Positions 44,006 to 52,713 of a stretch of 64,000 nucleotides of DNA are shown piece by piece. Source of the stretch: Actinomycetota bacterium (GTDB lineage Bacteria; Actinomycetota; Actinomycetes; Nanopelagicales; Nanopelagicaceae); assembly GCA_014377015.1 (NCBI GenBank), contig JACMQL010000028.1:1-64000 (forward strand), read 5' to 3'. The notes below the pieces were generated by a model, which saw only the letters and a program-made list of their open reading frames with translations, ran no database searches and was not told where the DNA came from. The position numbers and the translations under genes are program-made. Positions within the stretch are counted from its first letter, which is position 1. Every line of letters begins with the position of its first letter.

Positions 44006-44467
44006 ATGAATCTTGAAGAGGCGATGTCCCTTGCCCTCGATCTTGCTCAAAAGTCGACGCTGATTTCCAATGATGTCCCCGTTGGAGCGGTTATCCTGAA
44101 CAGCGCTGGTGAAGTTGTTGCAACCGGCACCAACGAGCGCGAGTTGCATAAAGATCCGACTGCTCATGCCGAGATAGTTGCGCTTCGAAAAGCTGCACTC
44201 AACTCCAATAAGTGGCGTCTTGATACCCATACTCTGGTGGTGACACTTGAGCCTTGTGCCATGTGCGCCGGCGCTATTGGCCAGTCGCGAATCAACCGTC
44301 TTGTTTTCGGCGCGTGGGATGTTAAGGCCGGAGCCGTTGGTTCGGTCTGGGACGTTCTTCGAGATCCGCGCGCGCTACATAAAGTGGAAGTCGTGACAGG
44401 GGTGCTGGCCAAACAGAGTGCAGAACTCTTGCAGGATTTTTTCAAGGCTCAACGTCAGAGAAATTAG
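44006..44467 (+). CDS. tadA: tRNA-specific adenosine deaminase
   Basis: TadA converts A34 to inosine in tRNA-Arg(ACG) with a zinc ion. The deaminase site is H54-A-E56 and PCAMC at 84-88, with DVPVGAVIL and the following GARD-type region (FGAWDVKAGAVGSV). Length (153) is typical. The window's own tRNA-Arg has TCG, so the substrate tRNA lies elsewhere. Confidence 0.93.
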   Translation: MNLEEAMSLALDLAQKSTLISNDVPVGAVILNSAGEVVATGTNERELHKDPTAHAEIVALRKAALNSNKWRLDTHTLVVTLEPCAMCAGAIGQSRINRLVFGAWDVKAGAVGSVWDVLRDPRALHKVEVVTGVLAKQSAELLQDFFKAQRQRN

Positions 44468-44494
44468 GAATCGACTTACTGTATCCTCACTCCT

Positions 44495-44584
44495 GGTGGC
44501 GTGTCCGAGCGGCCAAAGGAGCACGCCTCGAAAGCGTGTGTTGGGGAAACTCAACCGTGGGTTCAAATCCCACCGCCACCGCCA
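44495..44584 (+). tRNA. tRNA-Ser(CGA)
   Basis: A class II tRNA with a long variable arm. Acceptor GGTGGCG (44495-44501) pairs with CGCCACC (44574-44580), discriminator G44581 and encoded CCA (44582-44584). Anticodon stem CACGC/GCGTG encloses CTCGAAA, giving CGA (reads UCG). Unlike the other two tRNA genes here, no copies of its 3' end follow. Confidence 0.95.
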
Positions 44585-44625
44585 GGCGTAGATATGAAAA
44601 TTCTGATGCTTCTTCGTGATGCCTT

Positions 44626-46491
44626 CTATAGATTCATTTGAATCGCCAGGGTAATTACCCGATCGTCGGGCAGTCCGTAGTAGTGGGCAGCCGTTGAGGA
44701 ATTTCGGTGAAGAAAGGAAAAGAATTTGTCCGCCGAACCGCGTAATTCTCCTGACTCAGGTGAGATAAACTTTCGATCGGACAAGTAGTAAGTTGCTTTA
44801 GCTTCTTCATCAAGGGAAATACAGAATGAAGTTAGAACTTTAGGAACATTAGGCGTCTCCATGAAGCCCGTGTAGATAGTTACTTGTTTAACGCGTGCGT
44901 TGATTGTTGCGAGCTTAGGTTTCGATTCAGACACGGGAAAATCCTCGGTAACGACGGTGACAATCAATATTTTTTCGGGAATGGAATGCAAGTTTCTGAT
45001 TTGCGATAAGACTGCTTGGGGAACTTTGTTGGCGGCCGAAGATAAATAAATCCCAGTCGTAGGAATAAGTTCGGCTTCACCCTTCTTGATAATGTCTTCA
45101 ACATCTTGCCATTGAGTAGCATCCTTCATCAACGAGCTTGCAAGTACGGATTGACCCTTTCGCCATACCCACATCATGTATACGACAAACAAACTGAGTA
45201 GCAGTGGAACCCAAGCCCCTTTGAAAAGTTTCGTAACGGTTGCCAAGAAGAATGAGAGATCGATAATTCCCAATACTGCAATTAATGGTACGACAAATAA
45301 TTTGTTCCATTTCCATCTGTCTATAGCCACTATCGCAAATGCCATCGTTGTAATAAGCATGGTGCCAGCAATTGCAAATGAATAAGCATTTGCTAACGCG
45401 GTCGAACTCTTGAAATACAAAACTAGAAATATGGAGCCGACTCCGGTGAGAGCATTAACGACTGGCACGTAAATCTGCCCCTCATGCTCTTCGCTCGTGT
45501 GAACGACTTTAAGTCTAGGAAAGAGGCCGAGCTGGACGGCCTGCCTCGCAATTGAGCCGACTCCGGTGATTAGAGCTTGGGATGCAATTATTGTCGCCAA
45601 GGTGGCCAAGAGTACGAGATAGATAGCTATGGCTTTATTTGGTGCCAAGTTGAAGAAGAGATTCTCTTGTGATTCTGGATGACGGATTACAAGGGCAGCC
45701 TGACCCAAATAGCACAGCACTAATGACGGACCTGCTATCAAAAACCAGCCAATGCGAATTGGACGCTTTCCAAAATGTCCAAGGTCAGCGTATAAAGCTT
45801 CCGCTCCTGTTATCGCCAATATAACTGAGGACATAATGATGAGCGTATGGAATCTGTGGTGGACGACGTACTCGAAGGCGTAGTAAGGAGAGAGCGCCTT
45901 GATCACAGAGGGTTCCTTAAATATCTGAATTAACCCCAGACTACCGATTGAAATAAACCACACCAAGATTACTCCCCCGAATAACTTACCGAGAGAAGCG
46001 GTGCCTTTGAACTGAACGCTGAATAGAATGGCAAGAATCAATACCGTTATTGGGACTGAAAGATGGGCCAAACCCGGACTGATAGAGGCGATTCCCTCAG
46101 TAGCAGACAGTACTGATATCGCCGGTGTTAGGACTCCATCGCCAAAAAGTAGAGCCGTGCCGATAAGCAGCAACATAAAAATAACGTAACGGTAGCCACC
46201 TTCTGCGCGGCGAATTGTTTGGGGAAGCAATGAAAAAAGCGCGAGGATTCCACCCTCTCCTTTGTTGTCGGCACGCAAGACGAATACCAGATATTTAAAG
46301 GAAACGACGATCATGAGTGACCAAAATATTAGGGAAACAACTCCGAAAATATCGTAGACCGTGCTGCCAGCAGTGGCGAGAGATTCTTTCAACGCATAAA
46401 TTGGGCTCGTCCCGATATCGCCGAAAACAACACCCAGGGCGCTAAGTGTCAAGAGTGAAGAAGTTTTAAGACTTGATTTGCCATTTTGCAC
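44626..46491 (-). CDS. kup: Low-affinity potassium transporter Kup
   Basis: Twelve or so hydrophobic helices in the first 430 residues and a cytoplasmic C-terminal part, 621 residues in total, as in Kup/HAK proteins. The start LGVVFGDIGTSPIYALKE is the family signature, followed by GDGVLTPAISVLSATEG. It imports K+ with protons. The next gene upstream is an APC-type permease with KimA-like features, so two potassium-linked carriers may be side by side. Confidence 0.93.
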   Translation of the reverse strand: MQNGKSSLKTSSLLTLSALGVVFGDIGTSPIYALKESLATAGSTVYDIFGVVSLIFWSLMIVVSFKYLVFVLRADNKGEGGILALFSLLPQTIRRAEGGYRYVIFMLLLIGTALLFGDGVLTPAISVLSATEGIASISPGLAHLSVPITVLILAILFSVQFKGTASLGKLFGGVILVWFISIGSLGLIQIFKEPSVIKALSPYYAFEYVVHHRFHTLIIMSSVILAITGAEALYADLGHFGKRPIRIGWFLIAGPSLVLCYLGQAALVIRHPESQENLFFNLAPNKAIAIYLVLLATLATIIASQALITGVGSIARQAVQLGLFPRLKVVHTSEEHEGQIYVPVVNALTGVGSIFLVLYFKSSTALANAYSFAIAGTMLITTMAFAIVAIDRWKWNKLFVVPLIAVLGIIDLSFFLATVTKLFKGAWVPLLLSLFVVYMMWVWRKGQSVLASSLMKDATQWQDVEDIIKKGEAELIPTTGIYLSSAANKVPQAVLSQIRNLHSIPEKILIVTVVTEDFPVSESKPKLATINARVKQVTIYTGFMETPNVPKVLTSFCISLDEEAKATYYLSDRKFISPESGELRGSADKFFSFLHRNSSTAAHYYGLPDDRVITLAIQMNL

Positions 46492-46554
46492 GGGTTAAAG
46501 ATACAGAATTCCTGACACCGTGGTTACAAATAGCATCAACTTCCCGAGGTGGTT

Positions 46555-48921
46555 CTAACAGTTAATCTCATAAGAGGGATTAAGGATGGTGAGATTTCCT
46601 TCAATATCGCCGACCATTCCTTCGGCGCGCAAAATTACCCCAACATCGAGTCCAGCGATTTCTCTGCGGCCCAAAAACTGCAAGGTGACTCCACCCGTTT
46701 CATCCCACACTTCTACTTCCACTATCGGCGCAGATCCTGTTGGGGCGCTCCTAATGGAGGTGACTCGGCCCTGGACGTGCGCACGACTTCGCCAAGTGAT
46801 ATTTCCAATCGGTGTCATCTTTTCGGCGTAATGGCTAACGGGTTCGTTGCTCTTAAACGTAACCACACTTGAAGGAGTAATTTTTTGCGTTGGAGGAACG
46901 ATCGGCGCAGGTGGTAAACCTGCCTTCGCATCTGACTCCTGCTTGTCTTGAAATTCAATTTCTCTCCCAGCAATAATGCGAGCAACATCAAACGGAACAA
47001 TTGTTGCAACTACTCGCGGCAGTTGCGAGATCGGACGGGCAATCTCTTCGGCCGTTTGGTCGTGCAGCAACTTGCCGAGGAAAGGACTGTACGAGCGTCG
47101 CGGAAGCAGAAGGGTTAATTCGACATCTGGCGAAACCGTTGTGCGGATTGCGTAATCCATGGCGGAATTGGGAAGCCGTCTATCAGGGCAATCAATTAGT
47201 TCGAGCATCACATCATTAAGAGCGGGAGTTTCCGCCCAAACTTTTCGTATATCTTCTGCGCGCTGATCGTCGATGACGAAATGAACTGCCGATAAAGAGT
47301 GTGGCTTTAAACTTCGGGCGTATCTAACGGCGCCTATCGTCGCGACGTCCACACTATCGACCAGAATCGTTACGTCGTGTTTGCTGATCGAGGTGGCACG
47401 GGTCTGCGCCCCACGTACGTTAAGAGCATCTTGTTCCAGTCGATATTGTCTGTTGAGGCGCAGCAGGAAGAAGATCGCTATTGGCGAGATCGTTAGAACG
47501 ATCCAAGCACCTTCTGTGAATTTTACGATAGCGAACACGAACACGACAATCAGGGATACTCCACCTGCGAGTCCATTTATGAAAATGAGCCATCGCCAGT
47601 GACCTCGACGGTGACGGAATGCGTGTTTTGCCATTCCAAATCCTGCGAGAGTGAATCCAGTGAATACTCCAATGGCGTAAAAAGCGACTAGGTGTTCGAC
47701 TGAAGCACCCGTGAAAATAACTAAGACGGATGCCGAGCCTGCCAGGAAAATAATGCCATTAGAGAATGCAAGTTTATGTCCGCGCTTTGAAAGTTGATGT
47801 GGCAGGTATCCGTCTTCTGCCACGAAATTACAGAGAATCGGGAAAGCGCTATAAGTCGTGTTAGCGCCCGCGAAGAGAATTAACATGGTAGCCGTTTGGA
47901 CAATGATGAAAAATACCTGACCGGCAGGTCCTTCGCCTAGTGCCGCCTTAGCAATTTGTGAAATGACAGTCGGTGTACCTGATTCATAAGGCATTGCATG
48001 AATGCGTTGGGCAAACCATGAAACTCCGAGTACGAGAGAACCCAGAATGGTGCTCATGATGACCAGAGTCTTACGGGCATTTTGCGCTTCAGGAACTTTG
48101 AAAAGAGCAACACCGTCTGAGATTGCTTCTAGGCCCGTAAGGGAGGATCCGCCATTAGCAAAAGCGCGCAGCAGAATGAATATTGCACCGAGTGTGAGTA
48201 GCCCTTGAGCTTCGCCAAGTTCCACGGCACCTGGCGCATCTGTGGCTAGAACAGGCAAGGTGCCAGTTGCAACGCGATAGAGGCCCATTCCAAAAACTAT
48301 TGCCATTGATCCGACGAATAAATAAGTTGGCAGCGCAAAGGATTTTCCAGCTTCTTTGACTCCACGTAAATTTCCATAGGTAATTAAGACAATTACGGCA
48401 AGTGTCATCACAAGTTTGTACGGGTGAAAGGAAGGGAAAGTCGAAATAATCGCGGCAATTCCTGCCGCAGATTGAATTGCAACAGTCACGATGTAGTCGA
48501 GCATCAAGGCAACTGCTGCAACAACAGACATTCCCGGACCGAAGTTGTCGCGTGTGACTATGTAGGCTCCGCCAGTTTTCGTGTAGACAGCAATGACGTT
48601 GCGATAACTAAGGGTGATGATTGTCAAAATTATCAAGACGACTATCGTCATCGGCATCATCAATGCGAATGCGGCCAATCCAAATGCAGGCAGTAGAGCG
48701 ATTAAGATCTGCTCACTTCCATAAGCCGATGAAGAAATACAGTCAGAAGAAAGAATTCCTAAGGCGTACCGTTTTGGCAGACGTTGATGACCAAGAGTGT
48801 GGCGATTAAGGGGATTGCCCAGAATGCTGCGCTTGATCTTGTACGACAGCGGATCTTTTAAGTGGGCATGTTCTTTCAATACAACTGGAGTGGGCGCGCC
48901 ATCAGTCCAAGACTTAGCCAC
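46555..48921 (-). CDS. APC-family (KimA-like) permease with fused C-terminal OB-fold domain
   Basis: A 788-residue protein. Residues about 45-500 form a 12-helix APC-type permease resembling KimA/YdaO K+ importers (LGILSSDCISSSAYGSEQIL, TGGAYIVTRDNFGP). About 520-690 is a cytoplasmic domain. The last ~80 residues (WRSRAHVQGRVTSIRS...VEVWDETGGVTLQFLGRREIAGL...GMVGDIEGNLTILNP) read as an OB fold like the separate OB-fold nucleic-acid-binding genes usually found near Trk genes in actinobacteria. Such a fusion is unusual. It lies 63 bp from kup on the same strand. Substrate: K+ or amino acid, undecided. Confidence 0.85.
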   Translation of the reverse strand: MAKSWTDGAPTPVVLKEHAHLKDPLSYKIKRSILGNPLNRHTLGHQRLPKRYALGILSSDCISSSAYGSEQILIALLPAFGLAAFALMMPMTIVVLIILTIITLSYRNVIAVYTKTGGAYIVTRDNFGPGMSVVAAVALMLDYIVTVAIQSAAGIAAIISTFPSFHPYKLVMTLAVIVLITYGNLRGVKEAGKSFALPTYLFVGSMAIVFGMGLYRVATGTLPVLATDAPGAVELGEAQGLLTLGAIFILLRAFANGGSSLTGLEAISDGVALFKVPEAQNARKTLVIMSTILGSLVLGVSWFAQRIHAMPYESGTPTVISQIAKAALGEGPAGQVFFIIVQTATMLILFAGANTTYSAFPILCNFVAEDGYLPHQLSKRGHKLAFSNGIIFLAGSASVLVIFTGASVEHLVAFYAIGVFTGFTLAGFGMAKHAFRHRRGHWRWLIFINGLAGGVSLIVVFVFAIVKFTEGAWIVLTISPIAIFFLLRLNRQYRLEQDALNVRGAQTRATSISKHDVTILVDSVDVATIGAVRYARSLKPHSLSAVHFVIDDQRAEDIRKVWAETPALNDVMLELIDCPDRRLPNSAMDYAIRTTVSPDVELTLLLPRRSYSPFLGKLLHDQTAEEIARPISQLPRVVATIVPFDVARIIAGREIEFQDKQESDAKAGLPPAPIVPPTQKITPSSVVTFKSNEPVSHYAEKMTPIGNITWRSRAHVQGRVTSIRSAPTGSAPIVEVEVWDETGGVTLQFLGRREIAGLDVGVILRAEGMVGDIEGNLTILNPSYEINC

Positions 48922-49079
48922 AAATTCTCCCGATAACTGTCAATGATGAATGGCACTGACTCACTCGGTATATCTTAGATTGTCTCGTGCTCGGAGTGGG
49001 TATTAGCGCTGACGCCTATCCGACCTATCCGAACTTGCGGCCAACGGAGCGAATTTCGGCCCGGGGGTATGCTCTTTCC

Positions 49080-50498
49080 ATGCGTACACAGCTATTTATT
49101 GATGGAAAATGGATCGACGGCAATGCGACCATGCCGGTCTATGACCCAAGTGACGGCTCGATTATTGCCGAGGTCGCTACTGCCGGTGAAGACGAATGCG
49201 AAGCTGCCCTCGCGGCGGCAACGGCTGCTGCGGAAGATTGGGCTAAAACAGCGCCGCGTGTTCGTGGAGAGATTTTACGAAAAGCTTTCGAATTGATGAT
49301 TGCTGAAAGCGACGTTTTGGCCACCTTGATCTCCCGCGAAAACGGAAAAGTCTTCTCGGATGCAAAAGGCGAGGTTGCGTACGCTGCAGAATTCTTCCGC
49401 TGGTTTGCCGAGGAAGCAGTTCGCGTGCCGGGCGACTTTAGACATTCTCCAAGTGGAGACAAACGAATTCTTGTGACACATCAACCAATCGGCGTCTCAT
49501 TACTTATTACCCCATGGAATTTTCCAGCTGGAATGGCAACGCGGAAAATCGGCCCTGCTCTCGCGGCGGGTTGCACCGTGATTCTAAAGCCAGCAGGAGA
49601 AACGCCTCTGACCGCTCTCGCGATCGTAGATATTTTGCACCGTGCGGGCGTGCCAAAGGGAGTGGTAAATGTAATTCTGCCAAATCCGGTCGGGCCGTTA
49701 ATTAGCAAGATTTTGCACGACCCACGAGTTCGTAATCTTTCATTTACTGGATCTACAGAAGTCGGCCGCGTACTTTTGCGCGAAGCCTCGGATCGCGTTA
49801 TTCGCTGCTCAATGGAACTTGGTGGCAATGCTCCATTCGTAGTCCTCGACGATGCCGATGTTCAGGCAGCAGTACAAGGTCTGATGATTGCGAAAATGCG
49901 AAATGGGGGTGCCGCTTGTACGGCGGCCAATCGAATTTACGTGCAACGTCCGATCGCCGACCAGTTCATCACTGAATTCACGCAAGCAATGGCGGCACTT
50001 GTTGTCGGTCCGGGGCTTGTAGAGGGCGTAAATCTCGGTGCGAGTGTTTCGCTGAAGGAAAGAAACAAAATCGCCGACCTTGTTGATACCGCTGTCAGTG
50101 AAGGTGGAAAGATTACGACTGGCGGCACAACTCCAGATGGCCCAGGAGCTTTCTATCCGGCGACAGTATTAACTGTCGAACGATCTAACTCCATTCTGAG
50201 CCATGAAGTATTCGGACCCGTTGCTCCGATCGTCATTTTCGACACCGACGAAGAAGCAGTCGCGCTAGCCAACGACACTGATTTCGGACTTATAAGTTAC
50301 ATCTATTCAGGCGACCTCAGTCGCGGAATTCGAATGGCAGAAGCGATTGAATCTGGCATGGTTGCAATCAATCGTGGCGTAATTTCCGATCCAGCGGCGC
50401 CGTTTGGTGGAGTCAAGCAGAGTGGCCTAGGACGCGAAGGCGGATTTGACGGAATTCATGAGTTTCTTGAAACCAAGTTCATCGGAGTAACCATCTAG
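49080..50498 (+). CDS. gabD: Succinate-semialdehyde dehydrogenase-type aldehyde dehydrogenase
   Basis: A 472-residue aldehyde dehydrogenase with PWNFP (145-149), NAD-loop FTGSTEVG (222-229), E246 in MELGGNAPF and the catalytic C280 in GGAACTAANR. These and KQSGLGREGG near the end place it among NAD(P)-dependent succinate semialdehyde dehydrogenases; close relatives oxidise glutarate semialdehyde or glycolaldehyde. I chose ATG at 49080, where homology starts, over an upstream GTG frame from 48987. No GABA transaminase is adjacent. Confidence 0.85.
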   Translation: MRTQLFIDGKWIDGNATMPVYDPSDGSIIAEVATAGEDECEAALAAATAAAEDWAKTAPRVRGEILRKAFELMIAESDVLATLISRENGKVFSDAKGEVAYAAEFFRWFAEEAVRVPGDFRHSPSGDKRILVTHQPIGVSLLITPWNFPAGMATRKIGPALAAGCTVILKPAGETPLTALAIVDILHRAGVPKGVVNVILPNPVGPLISKILHDPRVRNLSFTGSTEVGRVLLREASDRVIRCSMELGGNAPFVVLDDADVQAAVQGLMIAKMRNGGAACTAANRIYVQRPIADQFITEFTQAMAALVVGPGLVEGVNLGASVSLKERNKIADLVDTAVSEGGKITTGGTTPDGPGAFYPATVLTVERSNSILSHEVFGPVAPIVIFDTDEEAVALANDTDFGLISYIYSGDLSRGIRMAEAIESGMVAINRGVISDPAAPFGGVKQSGLGREGGFDGIHEFLETKFIGVTI

Positions 50499-50575
50499 CC
50501 ACGAGCAATTTGCGACGCAAATCATGCAGTGGCACCTTGCTCTTTCAGTCGCGAAATATCGCATCAACCCCACGC

Positions 50576-50601
50576 AGCTCTCATTCAACTTAATGAGAGC
50601 T
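50576..50601 (+). terminator. Terminator after gabD
   Basis: AGCTCTCATT (50576-50585) pairs perfectly with AATGAGAGCT (50592-50601) around a 6-nt loop. The following TCTGCCTGTTCTCT has a weak T tract. The remainder of the 122-bp gap holds nothing else I can identify. Confidence 0.65.
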
Positions 50602-50620
50602 TCTGCCTGTTCTCTGTATC

Positions 50621-50977
50621 TTACATAACTGAAATTGACGAATTTTGAGTAATCATGCCCGCTTCACTTTGGGCAAAGAGCTCAATTAACATTTCAATTT
50701 TTTTGGACCTAGAAGTCGGAATTGGTGCCTGAATGGTCACACGCGCTTCTAAATACAAGGTATGAACGGATTTAGAGGTATATAGACCATCTTGAATTGA
50801 ATACTCAATTGAGTATTCAGCCTTATTAATTGATAGAAACTCAGTTGATAAGAATTCTGACGCTTGCTTTTCATAGTGCGAGCGTTCATCACGCATTAAT
50901 CTGAAGCAAGTTGTCAATAAATTTCGTTCCATGCGCTTTTGATCGGGAGTCAGAAAATCTGGATCTTCAATGTCCAT
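50621..50977 (-). CDS. Hypothetical protein, accessory
   Basis: I do not recognise this 118-residue protein. It starts with an acidic, Met/Glu-rich helix (PDQKRMERNLLTTCFRLMRDERSHYEKQA) and continues with short beta-like segments. No signal peptide or membrane helix is seen, so it is probably cytoplasmic. It starts 14 bp after the end of the four-cysteine protein gene on the same strand and, with it, forms the outermost part of the tRNA-Ser-linked array. Composition (AT-rich, Ser/Ile/Thr-rich) differs from the housekeeping genes beside it. Confidence 0.5.
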   Translation of the reverse strand: MDIEDPDFLTPDQKRMERNLLTTCFRLMRDERSHYEKQASEFLSTEFLSINKAEYSIEYSIQDGLYTSKSVHTLYLEARVTIQAPIPTSRSKKIEMLIELFAQSEAGMITQNSSISVM

Positions 50978-50991
50978 ATTTGTAGGTTATC

Positions 50992-51465
50992 TCAAGTGCC
51001 GCACTCAAGGGGGATAATTTTGGTGGAGAGCACATGCCGGGCAAATTGCCACTTTCCAGCGATGAATGCTCTTGAGTACGCCACACCGTAATAACTCGTT
51101 GAAACTTTATCTATACAGACTCGAAAAGTTTTAAAGTTGTTGACTTGAGACTTTGGAAGTGTTGTGCCGGAACTTAAAACAACGCTTTTCCAGACAAAAT
51201 GATTACCTAAAGTGCCGGTTTTCCAAATTTCAACCGTTAGGGTGACATTGCTTTGCGGAACGTTACATATTGAAGAGGCATTTACTTTCACTGCCCTAAT
51301 TCGAGACTTCTCGAAAAGATTCGTCGAAATGTGCGCGATGCCAATTTGGCTTCGGCACGGAGGTTTTGGTTCTGTAACTTTGAATTGATCCCCCGCAATG
51401 GCGGAGGATGAGAGGTCCATTTTTATTGAAGAAGGCACTACGGTTGATAAATGAAACGCTTCCAA
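50992..51465 (-). CDS. Four-cysteine protein, 5' end disrupted at a tRNA-Ser remnant
   Basis: From residue ~35 on, this protein parallels the 53,716 protein: a first Cys (PPCRSQIGIAHIS), then a block K-x-N-x-x-x-x-C-N-V-P-Q shared by both (KVNASSICNVPQ here, KLNITTKCNVPQ there), a third Cys (FRVCIDK) and a C-terminal Cys (LECGT). Four spaced cysteines suggest two disulfides and export. But no signal peptide or ribosome binding site is visible: the start region (TTG 51465 or ATG 51420) is replaced by a copy of the tRNA-Ser 3' end (51397-51415). The gene therefore looks truncated at a recombination junction and may be inactive. Confidence 0.5.
   Translation of the reverse strand: MEAFHLSTVVPSSIKMDLSSSAIAGDQFKVTEPKPPCRSQIGIAHISTNLFEKSRIRAVKVNASSICNVPQSNVTLTVEIWKTGTLGNHFVWKSVVLSSGTTLPKSQVNNFKTFRVCIDKVSTSYYGVAYSRAFIAGKWQFARHVLSTKIIPLECGT
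51397..51415 (-). repeat. Remnant of tRNA-Ser(GGA) 3' end (outer copy)
   Basis: AATGGCGGAGGATGAG at 51397-51412 is identical to 53774-53789, the 3' end of the functional tRNA-Ser plus its CCA and two flanking bases. It sits inside the 5' part of the four-cysteine gene, 1,221 bp from the next copy at 52618. Confidence 0.8.
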
Positions 51466-52575
51466 TCAGCTTTTATTTTTGTCACTTCGATAGCGCTCAT
51501 TCTCTGCGTACCAAGTGCAAGCGCCGCGACCAAAATAGGTATGGCTTGCAAAAAGGTTGGCCAAAGTGCAAAAGATTCTGGAAAAAAATATCAGTGCGTA
51601 AAATCTGGAAAAAAGTTAATTTGGTTAGAAAAAATATCGACTGGAGATTCAAATCCGCAAAATAAGCTTGATCCAAAGGTGCAAAGTTTCGCTTGGCCAA
51701 GTCCTGACGCTAAATACATCACAGCAGTACCGGTCGACTTAGATCAGATCAATAGTATTTCAAAATATGCAAGTTGCTCAGGTCACAATCGTGATGGATA
51801 CACTTTTGACAAGATTTTAGTCACCAATCTTTCACTTAAACATTATTGGTACCCGATAACGACATTCCAAGGAACATTAGACAAAGTTAAAGTGTTTGCA
51901 CCTTTTAATGGAACAGTTTCTACTATTCAACTTGAAGCAGACAAGGGGGGCTTAGGTCGTCCAAAGAACGGCAACGGCTTAGGCCTTTCCACTTCAGAAG
52001 ATAAGAATGTCATTTTTTCATTCGGTCATATTTATTTTTCAAAAAAATTAAAAATTGGAGATTCTGTAAAGGCAGGAGAGTTGTTGGGTTATGCAGCATT
52101 GTCAGACCCGAATTTTGATTTTGATATCGATTTGGAAGGAAAGACGCACGCACCCAATGGTGCTGAAATACTGGGAAGCATTTTTGATCATATGACGAAG
52201 AAAGTATTAGATACCTTCGTGGCACATTCGATCACTCCAGAAGAGATGAAGATTCCACTTGCCCAGCGTCAATCAAATCCCTGTGATTACAACGCAGGGA
52301 AAGGGCGTACTACTTCGGATTGGGTAGCGCTGAAAGGCGAAAAATTCGCTACTACAGAAATTTCAACACAAAATAAGTTGAGTAATTCAAACAGCGGCGT
52401 GAAACCAGCCGAAACTCAACGACCAATTGCTTCTACGGAATCAGGTAATCCAAATTTCCAACAGTTAGGTACCCTCTGTGATCCAACAAAAGGAGCGAGT
52501 GGGAAAACTTCTGATGGAAAAGACTTATTGTGCAACGCCGCAAGCGACGGAAAGAGCTATTGGCAGATAAAATAA
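51451..52575 (+). CDS. Secreted degenerate M23-like (LytM fold) protein
   Basis: A signal peptide (residues 1-25, ending PSASA) is followed by a Lys-rich cysteine motif (GMACKKVGQSA...YQCVKSGKKLIW), a LytM-like barrel (about 145-235: KVKVFAPFNGTVSTI, NGNGLGLSTSEDKNVIFSFGHIYF, IGDSVKAGELLGYAA) and a C-terminal second copy of the Cys motif (GTLCDPTKGAS...DLLCNAASDGKSYW). The usual final H-x-H is replaced by F-D-F-D, so peptidase activity is unlikely; binding to peptidoglycan or a surface glycan is more plausible. It is the only gene of its segment of the tRNA-Ser array and is opposite to the tRNA. Confidence 0.65.
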   Translation: MKRFQSAFIFVTSIALILCVPSASAATKIGMACKKVGQSAKDSGKKYQCVKSGKKLIWLEKISTGDSNPQNKLDPKVQSFAWPSPDAKYITAVPVDLDQINSISKYASCSGHNRDGYTFDKILVTNLSLKHYWYPITTFQGTLDKVKVFAPFNGTVSTIQLEADKGGLGRPKNGNGLGLSTSEDKNVIFSFGHIYFSKKLKIGDSVKAGELLGYAALSDPNFDFDIDLEGKTHAPNGAEILGSIFDHMTKKVLDTFVAHSITPEEMKIPLAQRQSNPCDYNAGKGRTTSDWVALKGEKFATTEISTQNKLSNSNSGVKPAETQRPIASTESGNPNFQQLGTLCDPTKGASGKTSDGKDLLCNAASDGKSYWQIK

Positions 52576-52600
52576 CTAACTAGTCAACATGCCTGATGTA

Positions 52601-52611
52601 TCCAAGGCGAG
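52601..52611 (-). repeat. Fragment of tRNA-Ser(GGA) 5' flank
   Basis: TCCAAGGCGAG repeats exactly 53861-53871, which is the first three bases of tRNA-Ser(GGA) plus its upstream flank. Here it lies 6 nt beyond the 3' end of the decayed tRNA copy, as expected if a tandem tRNA duplicate was cut. Confidence 0.6.
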
Positions 52612-52617
52612 TGAAGT

Positions 52618-52705
52618 TGGCGGAGCGTGAGGGATTTGAACCCTCTGTAGGTTGCCCTACACACGCTTTCCAAGCTTGCGCATTTGACCGCTATTCAAAT
52701 TTACC
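52618..52705 (-). pseudogene. Decayed full-length copy of tRNA-Ser(GGA)
   Basis: The 88-nt segment aligns without gaps to the functional tRNA-Ser(GGA) at 53776-53863. The T arm, variable arm and anticodon (GGA) are kept, but the acceptor no longer pairs (GGTAAAT against ACGCTCC) and an anticodon-stem pair is lost. Mismatches cluster in the 5' half, while the 3' half is nearly intact, the pattern expected when only the 3' part is needed as a recombination site. Confidence 0.85.
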
Positions 52706-52713
52706 TAAATCTT

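Noticed and set aside
44495-44700. A cassette array at tRNA-Ser(CGA)
   Set aside because: No copies of its 3' end are visible downstream; kup follows directly.
48922-49079. c-di-AMP (ydaO) riboswitch before the KimA-like gene
   Set aside because: The space is short, and no conserved ydaO motifs or long paired structure are seen on the minus strand.
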